Source: Synergistaceae bacterium
GTDB lineage: Bacteria > Synergistota > Synergistia > Synergistales > Aminobacteriaceae
DNA: 5,073 nt
NCBI GenBank assembly: GCA_012523155.1
Contig: JAAYJB010000378.1
Coordinates: forward strand, 1-5,073
Direction: 5' to 3'
The stretch's first letter is position 1. Each line of letters starts with the position of its first letter. This document shows, in pieces, positions 1 to 4,401 of the stretch. The position numbers and the translations under genes are program-made. Below the pieces are notes generated by a model. That model had not been told where the DNA came from and did no database searches. It saw nothing but the letters and a program-made list of their open reading frames with translations.

Positions 1-966
1 GATGGCCTGGATCTTGTCGATCATGTCGCCGTACTTCGGGCGATATTTCTCATACACCGGGGCAACCGCCTTTATGAAAGGCTCCCTGTCCGGACGGGTG
101 AACACAACCCCCAGTTCCTCGCACTGCTTTATCTCCTTTTCATCCATCTGCTTCTGGAAATCAAAGGAGAAGGCGCTCATCTTCTTCGACTCTTCGAGGA
201 AGACAGCCTTGTCTGCGTCCGGAATTGAATCCCAGAGCCTCTTGGAAGCCACGAGAGGATTGGAGACATGCATGTACCACAGGAGCGCAGCGCTTTTCGT
301 CAGCTCGAAGTATTTCTGGGTGAGCATGTGCGTTGTCGTTCCCTCGCATCCGTCGATCGTTTTAAGCTGCCAGGCTGAATAGACATCGTTGAATGCCATG
401 GGAACGGCGCTCGCACCAAATGCGTTGATCGTGTCGATCATTTCTGCCGAGTTGATGACCCGAAGTTTCAGCCCCTTGAGATCCTCGATACTGTTGACCG
501 GTTTCGGCGGGAAGAGGTGGCGCATTCCGTTCTCCCACCAACCGAGGATAATAAGGTTCCTCTTCGCCAGTCCTTCTTCGAACTCCTTGCCTACGGGGCC
601 GTTCAGAACATCATGGGCCTCCTGGGAGTCCTTGAAGATGAAGGGAAGGCTGAGCACCCCGATCTTCGGATTGTAGGAAGTCAGGAGAGATCCCGTGGCC
701 AGGACCATATCGGTGGTGCCGAGCTGGGCGCCTTCGATGAGCTGGTTGGGCTTGCCGTACAGATCCGAAGGATAAATCTCAAACGTGTAGCGGTTGTCTG
801 TCGCGGCCGAAACTTTCTCTGCCCATGTTTCCAGGTACATCTGGTAATGGTGATCCTTGGTCCCCGTGTGCCCAATTTTTATCACCTTCGGGGCCGCAAA
901 TACGGATGAAGAGAGCGCAAATACGAACATCACAACGACAGCTGCAAGAAACATTCTTTTCTTCAA
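1..966 (-). CDS. dctP: TRAP transporter solute-binding protein, DctP family (C-terminus cut by window edge)
   Basis: This is the periplasmic substrate-capture subunit of a tripartite ATP-independent (TRAP) transporter, which hands a solute, usually an organic acid, to a Na+-driven DctQM membrane pair. The reading frame is open to base 1, giving 322 residues; the family is usually about 330-345, so only a short tail is missing. Residues 1-24 are a signal peptide (KKR, a hydrophobic core, then VFA before A25). The mature part starts VIKIGHTGTKDHHY. Family features are LIEGAQLGTTDM (76-87), LPFIF (107-111), GMRHLF (147-152) and LKGLKLRV (163-170), whose R169 matches the conserved carboxylate-binding arginine. 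AWQLKTIDGCEG (198-209) and a C-terminal KRLWDSIP complete the fold. The start is TTG at 966 because GGGAGG at 975-980 lies 8 bases upstream; the in-frame ATG at 954 would be too far away. The substrate cannot be read from sequence. The dctQ/dctM genes probably lie beyond the left edge, but this is not seen. Confidence 0.95.
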   Translation of the reverse strand, partial: MKKRMFLAAVVVMFVFALSSSVFAAPKVIKIGHTGTKDHHYQMYLETWAEKVSAATDNRYTFEIYPSDLYGKPNQLIEGAQLGTTDMVLATGSLLTSYNPKIGVLSLPFIFKDSQEAHDVLNGPVGKEFEEGLAKRNLIILGWWENGMRHLFPPKPVNSIEDLKGLKLRVINSAEMIDTINAFGASAVPMAFNDVYSAWQLKTIDGCEGTTTHMLTQKYFELTKSAALLWYMHVSNPLVASKRLWDSIPDADKAVFLEESKKMSAFSFDFQKQMDEKEIKQCEELGVVFTRPDREPFIKAVAPVYEKYRPKYGDMIDKIQAI

Positions 967-974
967 ATCTACCG

Positions 975-980
975 CCTCCC
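975..980 (-). promoter_or_regulatory. Ribosome binding site of dctP that decides a TTG start
   Basis: On the minus strand this reads GGGAGG and sits 8 bases before TTG at 966. The next in-frame candidate, ATG at 954, would be 20 bases away. The TTG start also supplies the basic KKR needed at the front of the signal peptide. Confidence 0.8.
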
Positions 981-1047
981 TTTCTTTCTGAAAAAATAAA
1001 ACAGGAGAAAAGACCAAGCTGATAATGACACTCCTGAATTCATTCAA

Positions 1048-1077
1048 AGTTTACAGTACTGCATAAATAACTGTCAA
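1048..1077 (-). promoter_or_regulatory. Sigma-70-like promoter of dctP
   Basis: On the minus strand a perfect -35 TTGACA (1077-1072) is followed after 18 bases by TAAACT (1053-1048), a 4-of-6 match to the -10 box. The expected transcript start is near 1041, leaving a leader of about 75 bases before the TTG start. The DNA upstream of the -35 is very AT-rich. The match is by eye. Confidence 0.6.
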
Positions 1078-1088
1078 ATATATATCGC

Positions 1089-1113
1089 ATAACCATTTTG
1101 TTATTTTAATAAC
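1089..1113. promoter_or_regulatory. Triple-arm inverted repeat upstream of the dctP promoter (candidate regulator site)
   Basis: Three alternating arms are visible on the plus strand: ATAAC (1089-1093), GTTAT (1100-1104) and ATAAC (1109-1113). The last two belong to a longer repeat, GTTATT-TT-AATAAC, at 1100-1113. The cluster begins 11 bases upstream of the dctP -35 box, roughly -48 to -72 from the expected transcript start, where an activator or upstream repressor could bind. The DNA here is AT-rich, so chance repeats are more likely than usual. No regulator family is assigned. Confidence 0.4.
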
Positions 1114-1173
1114 TTTCCAGGTTTTGAAGAGATTTTTTTTAACACGAATTTCACTTATTCCCAAATGAGGAGT

Positions 1174-1674
1174 TCAGGGAACGGGCGGATGGCCATACCC
1201 CAGTTCACCGGACTTAAAAGATCGTGCTATTGCAGCCACTGACTGGTCATAGTTCTTTTTTCTTTCCTGCGGATATTCCATAATAAGGCAGTTCAGAAAA
1301 TCGGGACCGACCCACTGCTTCATATAGACAATAGAATCTTCCCTGTAGCCGGAGAGGACAAACCACCTCTTTCCCGAGGCCTCGTAGGTGACCTCGTCGA
1401 ATAAATCCTTTGCAGCGCCTGCGGCTTCCTTCACGTCCATCTCGAATACGTTGTGGCTTCCATACACGGTGAGAACAAACCCCTCCCCGTCAAAAAACCG
1501 TCGTCCGTCGTCGTTCTCAGGAGCGGGGTCCATTCCCATGCGTGCCGGGTAGGACACTGTGAAGCCGAACCTGCTGTTGTAATAGCGTGTGAAGTCTTCG
1601 GCAAAACCTGCAGTCGAAAGGAACAAAAAAAGCAGAATCTTCGCGGCCTGTTTCGCCGCCGTTGTTTTCTTCAT
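1174..1674 (-). CDS. Small secreted protein of unknown function
   Basis: This is a 166-residue exported protein that I cannot assign to a named family. Residues 1-25 are a signal peptide (KK at the start, the hydrophobic run ILLFLFLSTAGFA, cleavage likely after A25). There is no lipobox cysteine, so the protein should be released into the periplasm or outside. The mature part opens with YYNSRFGFTVSYPARM (31-46) and ENDDGRRFF (53-61), followed by a strand-rich stretch (VLTVYG, 67-72; RWFVLSGY, 103-110). This resembles a loosely conserved class of small periplasmic proteins with an FGF-x-V-x-YP opening and an ENGDG-like motif. The only cysteine is C129. The ATG at 1674 is chosen because it opens the signal peptide and GGAAGG (1690-1685) lies 10 bases upstream. 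A possible -10 box, TAAAAT, lies at 1728-1723 without a convincing -35. The gene faces the same way as dctP, 207 bases upstream of it, and dctP has its own promoter, so a shared role is unproven. Confidence 0.8.
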   Translation of the reverse strand: MKKTTAAKQAAKILLFLFLSTAGFAEDFTRYYNSRFGFTVSYPARMGMDPAPENDDGRRFFDGEGFVLTVYGSHNVFEMDVKEAAGAAKDLFDEVTYEASGKRWFVLSGYREDSIVYMKQWVGPDFLNCLIMEYPQERKKNYDQSVAAIARSFKSGELGYGHPPVP

Positions 1675-1894
1675 GAAAAAAACACCTTCCTTTCTGGCAG
1701 TCTTTGTTCATTCCCTTGCTGAATTTTAGAGGAAAAAAGTCCCCCTGGAGCACTATCCGCGCCTTTCCACGTATCTCGATCCTCCCATGAAGACCGTTGC
1801 CGTGGCTGATCGTCCCGTTCTCACAAGGGACACCTCCGCCTCTTTCCTTAAAAACCTGCCGCTGTGCAGTTCTGCCGTAAAGGTACGCTTTCAT
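1517..1894 (-). CDS. Doubtful small ORF (125 aa), overlapping the secreted-protein gene
   Basis: A reading frame starts at ATG 1894 with a strong AAGGAG (1908-1903) 8 bases upstream and a promoter-like pair about 60 bases upstream. It begins MKAYLYGRTAQRQVFKERGG and continues through HGRIEIRGKARIVLQGDFF (residues 36-54), which looks like ordinary strand-forming protein. It is the only frame that stays open here. The last roughly 50 codons overlap the start of the secreted-protein gene in another frame and read as low-complexity shadow sequence. That 158-base overlap argues against the full ORF being a normal gene. It may be a short real gene with a decayed or frameshifted end, a leader peptide, or chance. 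I recognise no family. The open frame also continues upstream through the 2082-2936 gene in antisense, and that part is judged spurious. Confidence 0.25.
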   Translation of the reverse strand: MKAYLYGRTAQRQVFKERGGGVPCENGTISHGNGLHGRIEIRGKARIVLQGDFFPLKFSKGMNKDCQKGRCFFHEENNGGETGREDSAFFVPFDCRFCRRLHTLLQQQVRLHSVLPGTHGNGPRS

Positions 1895-1954
1895 CTCCAT
1901 AGCTCCTTCCCCATGCTCCCGTTCCATCTCATGGAGTCCGGAGGGAATCTGTGT

Positions 1955-1984
1955 AGAGTACTCCAATTCCTCAAATACCGTCAA
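1955..1984 (-). promoter_or_regulatory. Possible minus-strand promoter upstream of the 1894 ORF
   Basis: On the minus strand TTGACG (1984-1979) is followed after 18 bases by TACTCT (1960-1955). The -35 matches 5 of 6 and the -10 only 3 of 6, so this is weak. It would start transcription near 1948, giving a leader of about 50 bases to the AAGGAG-ATG at 1894, and could also feed the secreted-protein gene. Confidence 0.35.
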
Positions 1985-1995
1985 TACTGGAATAC
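1974..1995 (+). repeat. Three direct AATAC repeats in the divergent promoter region
   Basis: AATAC occurs at 1974-1978, 1983-1987 and 1991-1995, with start-to-start spacings of 9 and 8 bases. Around it lies an imperfect inverted repeat: AGTACTCCA (1957-1965) against TGGAATACT (1988-1996), one mismatch in nine. The group overlaps the possible minus-strand promoter and ends 15 bases before the plus-strand -35 box, so one bound protein could affect both directions. The binding role is inference. Confidence 0.35.
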
Positions 1996-2010
1996 TTTTC
2001 TTCTCCCCTG

Positions 2011-2039
2011 TTGCGGATTCGGGACCGGAAGGGTATAAA
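2011..2039 (+). promoter_or_regulatory. Sigma-70-like promoter of the QueG-like Fe-S gene
   Basis: TTGCGG (2011-2016, 4 of 6) and TATAAA (2034-2039, 5 of 6) are separated by the ideal 17 bases. Transcription would start near 2046, about 36 bases before the ATG at 2082. Confidence 0.6.
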
Positions 2040-2048
2040 GGAAAATAT

Positions 2049-2065
2049 CGCCGATTTGAACGGCG
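2049..2065 (+). promoter_or_regulatory. Small GC stem-loop in the 5' leader, just before the ribosome binding site
   Basis: CGCCG (2049-2053) pairs with CGGCG (2061-2065) around a 7-base loop, ATTTGAA. The stem would stand at the very 5' end of the transcript, three bases before AGGAGG (2069-2074). It could protect the mRNA end or modulate ribosome access, or be an operator in DNA form. A 5-bp stem can arise by chance. Confidence 0.35.
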
Positions 2066-2081
2066 GACAGGAGGAAAAGCA

Positions 2082-2936
2082 ATGGAAAGGACGGAAATCC
2101 CGAATATCATTGAGGTCTTCAGAAAAACTTCAGGCTGGAACCGTGTTCCTCCCGAGAAAGCCCTCCGGAGCGACATTGCCGGCATGGAAATGTTTTCTCC
2201 CGCCCTCGTCGGCATTTCCTCCGCCGAGGACCCGGCCTTCCTTCTGCTGAAAAGGGAAGGAGTGGTGGGCCCCCAGTTTCTTCTTCCCCGGGAATGGCTT
2301 CCCGGAGCCCGTTCCGTAGTGTCTTTTTTTCTCCCCTTTACAGCAAGAGTCCGGGAAGCCAACGCGGAATCGGGCCTCGAACCCGCCCAGGAATGGCTCC
2401 ATGGAAGGATAGAGGGGCAGGAGTTCATCGACCGCCTTTCCCGGGCCCTCGTCGAACGTCTCAGGGAGGAAGGAGGCGACGCGGTCTCCCCCTCTGTCGA
2501 CGAGAGATTCGCATCCTGCACCGTGAGAAACACGGTCTTTCTTGACGGAAACGGCACCCCTTTTCCCGTGACCTTCACCAGCAACTGGTCAGAACGGCAT
2601 GTGGCCTTTATCTGCGGTCTCGGTACCTTCGGCCTCTCCAGGGGACTCATTACATCCCGAGGTGTCGCCGGGAGGTTCGGAAGCGTGATCACCACCCTCC
2701 CCATGACTCCCGACAATGTCGTTCCCGAGGATCTGTACGGGAACTGCACCCTGTGCGGTGAATGTGCCGCGAAGTGTCCCGCAGGCGCCATCTCCCTGGA
2801 AAAGGGCAAAAATCATGTTCTCTGCGCGGAATACCTGGACCTCATGAAAGAAAAACACTCCCCGCGGTACGGATGCGGGAAGTGCCAGGTCGGCATTCCA
2901 TGTGAATCCGCAGTCCCTGAAAAACACGGAGGCTGA
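2082..2936 (+). CDS. QueG-related protein with two [4Fe-4S] cluster motifs
   Basis: This is a 284-residue cytoplasmic Fe-S protein related to the C-terminal half of epoxyqueuosine reductase QueG (COG1600-like), but shorter than the roughly 350-380 residues of true QueG. The ferredoxin motif is C222-x2-C225-x2-C228-x3-C232-P. A second cluster is suggested by C248 (HVLCAEYL, as in QueG's C-ISYL) with C265, C268 and C274 in YGCGKCQVGIPCES; this CX2CX5C spacing differs from QueG's usual CX2CX3CP. Two further cysteines, C146 and C178, lie before the clusters. The segment SNWSERHVAFICGLGTFGLS (167-186) and AGRFGSVIT (196-204) are typical of this QueG-like group. The start is firm: AGGAGG at 2069-2074, 7 bases from the ATG. 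The protein probably transfers electrons or reduces a small substrate, but the reaction is unknown, and a role in queuosine synthesis should not be assumed. It is a single-gene unit with its own promoter and terminator. Confidence 0.88.
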   Translation: MERTEIPNIIEVFRKTSGWNRVPPEKALRSDIAGMEMFSPALVGISSAEDPAFLLLKREGVVGPQFLLPREWLPGARSVVSFFLPFTARVREANAESGLEPAQEWLHGRIEGQEFIDRLSRALVERLREEGGDAVSPSVDERFASCTVRNTVFLDGNGTPFPVTFTSNWSERHVAFICGLGTFGLSRGLITSRGVAGRFGSVITTLPMTPDNVVPEDLYGNCTLCGECAAKCPAGAISLEKGKNHVLCAEYLDLMKEKHSPRYGCGKCQVGIPCESAVPEKHGG

Positions 2937-2958
2937 AGCTGCTATCCCTTTCCGACAA

Positions 2959-2990
2959 AAAACGGGGAGCTCGGCAACGCTCCCCGTTTT
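2959..2990. terminator. Bidirectional rho-independent terminator between convergent genes
   Basis: A perfect 12-bp stem, AAAACGGGGAGC (2959-2970) with GCTCCCCGTTTT (2979-2990), closes an 8-base loop. The A-run on one side and T-run on the other let it work in both directions. It lies 22 bases after the stop of the Fe-S gene (plus) and 27 bases after the stop of the eRF1-like gene (minus). Confidence 0.92.
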
Positions 2991-3017
2991 GCTGTCCTTT
3001 TTCGTACAGTTTCAACA

Positions 3018-4166
3018 TCAGTACCTGTACAGGGCGCACACTTCCTCTCCGCACGGCATCCGATCCCTTTGGAGCGCATAGGCACTGCCGCCGTTCAGCA
3101 GTGTCCGGACTGCCGCAAGGTTGATGAGGTCCTCTTCCGCGCCTCCCTCAGTCCCTTCCGATTTGACAATCGAACCATCAGGGGCAATACGCCCCCATTT
3201 CCAGGCACCTTCGGCCACGAACAGCACCTCTACCCTTCCATGATCCGCTCCCTCAAGGATCTGGTCAAGATCGGCAGAAACTTTTCCCGTCCCCGACAAT
3301 CCGCTGAATTTCGCAATCGCTTCTTCTCTTGATTTCGTCATGATAGGCTCGATTATCGCCAGGGCCTTTGAGTGCAGCTCTTCCGGCCTTGCTCCGTCAG
3401 CATTTCCGGGAATTCCTTCTTCAACAAGGGAGGGATAGGAATTGGCCTCCCTGTAAAGGGGAAGCAGGTACTCCACTCCTGCAAGCACCAGGGGGGAACC
3501 TCCTCTCAGGATACCGGGCAGATCATCATCGATCCTGTGGAACCAGCGGAGAAGCCTTCCCTTCTCTTCATCGCTCGGATCATGTCCGTGGTACATGGCC
3601 GCCCGCCCCCCCGACCTTCCGGTCGACGTCCCTGTGTGGAACTGCAGTTGTTTCTCAAACCTGTCGAACTGCAGCGCTTCTCCGAGAGCCGGAAGAAGGG
3701 ATTCCACGTCGACCTCATCGACTGTATGCTTTGTCGCTTCGAGAAGCCGTATCATGTTCTGGCTGAGTGCAAGTATGTAAAACCGTCCTTCGTCTTCGAA
3801 AAGGGGAAGCAGCGGAGTGAAGTGGAACCGCGTGGAAATGACCGAAAGCTCCTGGAAATGGATGGGGACCCTGAAACAGCGGAACGAATCGCCGGAAATG
3901 AAAAGCGCCAGGCCATCGCTCTGGTTCTGCCAGAAAAGAGGGTCATCCACGAGCTTTCTGGCCGGCCTGAGCATCTGTTCCGCCTCGGGGGACCGCATCC
4001 GTCTCTCCTCGAGCCCTTCCTCCGCCCGGCGAACCAGGTTTTTCAGTCGTATCGGGTTTTGTTCCTTTTCTCTTCCCGCCTTGTGAACGGGCATATAAAG
4101 TGAGATACGCCAGCGGGAATCATCAGCTGCAAAAAATTTTAAGTCCTCTCTGGTTAATCTGTCCAC
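3018..4166 (-). CDS. eRF1-like protein, bacterial archaeo-eukaryotic release factor family 3 (baeRF3)
   Basis: This 382-residue cytoplasmic protein belongs to the bacterial relatives of archaeal/eukaryotic release factor 1, a group proposed from comparative genomics to act on ribosomes or nascent chains; its real function is unknown. The family's hallmark segments are in order: ISLYMPVHKAG (21-31) with QNPIRLKNLV (36-45), SDGLALFIS (83-91), FYILALSQNMIRLLEAT (129-145), GRSGGRAAMYHGHDPSDEEK (183-202), PLVLAGVEYLLPLYREANSY (225-244), ELHSKALAIIEP (263-274), GTGKVSADLDQIL (292-304), GRVEVLFVAEG (310-320), and the tail EEDLINLAAVRTLLNGGSAY (344-363). Residues 186-188 are GGR, in roughly the place of the catalytic GGQ of eRF1, so peptide release by the usual chemistry is not expected. 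The start is GTG at 4166, preceded by GGAAGGAGG with an 8-base gap; homology begins just after it. An upstream ATG at 4343 gives an extension without family resemblance that runs back through the promoter. It is transcribed alone, from its own promoter to the shared terminator. Confidence 0.92.
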   Translation of the reverse strand: MDRLTREDLKFFAADDSRWRISLYMPVHKAGREKEQNPIRLKNLVRRAEEGLEERRMRSPEAEQMLRPARKLVDDPLFWQNQSDGLALFISGDSFRCFRVPIHFQELSVISTRFHFTPLLPLFEDEGRFYILALSQNMIRLLEATKHTVDEVDVESLLPALGEALQFDRFEKQLQFHTGTSTGRSGGRAAMYHGHDPSDEEKGRLLRWFHRIDDDLPGILRGGSPLVLAGVEYLLPLYREANSYPSLVEEGIPGNADGARPEELHSKALAIIEPIMTKSREEAIAKFSGLSGTGKVSADLDQILEGADHGRVEVLFVAEGAWKWGRIAPDGSIVKSEGTEGGAEEDLINLAAVRTLLNGGSAYALQRDRMPCGEEVCALYRY

Positions 4167-4222
4167 GAAGAAAACCTCCTTCCGGACGCATTCCTTTAAA
4201 CGCGTCTCTACCGGACAAATAT

Positions 4223-4276
4223 CCCCCGTACTATGACCGTTTCCTCTGCCGCAACAAAGAATCGCCATATCGGGGG
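4223..4276 (-). promoter_or_regulatory. Large stem-loop in the 5' leader of the baeRF3 gene
   Basis: Read on the minus strand, CCCCCG (4276-4271) pairs with CGGGGG (4228-4223). Inside it TATG (4269-4266) pairs with CATA (4235-4232), and CGATTC (4264-4259) pairs with GAAACG (4243-4238) with one mismatch; G-U and A-U pairs may extend it. About 16 standard pairs line up in nested order. The element starts about 13 bases after the expected transcript start and ends some 40 bases before the ribosome binding site. It matches no riboswitch class that I recognise. The pairing was worked out by hand. Confidence 0.5.
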
Positions 4277-4295
4277 AAAAGAGAATCTTTCTATC

Positions 4296-4325
4296 AGAAT
4301 ACCCTAAAATAAACTGACAAGTCAA
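4296..4325 (-). promoter_or_regulatory. Sigma-70-like promoter of the baeRF3 gene
   Basis: On the minus strand TTGACT (4325-4320, 5 of 6) and TATTCT (4301-4296, 4 of 6) are 18 bases apart. Transcription would start near 4289, leaving a leader of about 120 bases before GTG at 4166, unusually long for a simple gene. A second TTGACA at 4350-4345 has no matching -10 box. Confidence 0.6.
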
Positions 4326-4326
4326 G

Positions 4327-4344
4327 CGTGTATCAATATACACG
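4327..4344. promoter_or_regulatory. Perfect inverted repeat beside the baeRF3 -35 box (candidate operator)
   Basis: CGTGTAT (4327-4333) and ATACACG (4338-4344) are perfect 7-bp arms around CAAT. The site is one base from the -35 box, and a further short inverted repeat, TGAC-AA-GTCA (4315-4324), overlaps that box. The symmetry and placement fit a dimeric helix-turn-helix regulator. No T-run follows on the strand that matters, so it is not a terminator. The regulator is unknown. Confidence 0.5.
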
Positions 4345-4357
4345 TGTCAACGGCACG

Positions 4358-4399
4358 AAAAAAAGGCCAAACTGAAGGCCCCATTTGTACGCCCTTCAG
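4358..4399 (-). terminator. Rho-independent terminator after panF
   Basis: On the minus strand, just past the panF stop, CTGAAGG (4399-4393) can pair with CCTTCAG (4378-4372). An alternative shorter hairpin, GGCC (4380-4377) with GGCC (4368-4365), ends directly at seven T residues (4364-4358). The second arrangement is the more typical terminator shape; the two are mutually exclusive folds. It separates panF transcription from the baeRF3 promoter. Confidence 0.65.
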
Positions 4400-4401
4400 C
4401 C

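Noticed and set aside
2..676. Plus-strand open frames at the left edge
   Set aside because: They are antisense to the DctP coding region, whose minus-strand frame is open without interruption from 966 to 1 and matches the family throughout.
1130..1160. T-run at 1133-1140 as a terminator
   Set aside because: No stable stem precedes it in either direction; only a weak GAAT/ATTC pairing is nearby.
1517..2809. Long minus-strand open frame of 430 codons
   Set aside because: Its upstream two thirds is antisense to the well-supported Fe-S gene at 2082-2936 and reads as Arg/Ser/Pro-rich shadow sequence. Only the part from 1894 has a ribosome site, and that is listed separately at low confidence.
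3372..4103. Plus-strand open frame of 243 codons
   Set aside because: It is entirely antisense to the baeRF3 gene, which has clear family motifs throughout; there is no ribosome site or recognisable protein.
4167..4343. N-terminal extension of the eRF1-like gene to ATG 4343
   Set aside because: The extra 59 residues have no family resemblance and run through the palindrome, promoter and leader stem-loop, while GTG 4166 has a strong ribosome site at the right distance.
4327..4344. The CGTGTAT/ATACACG repeat as a terminator of panF
   Set aside because: It is AT-containing, lacks a following T-run, and lies beyond a better hairpin with seven T residues; its position beside a -35 box fits an operator better.
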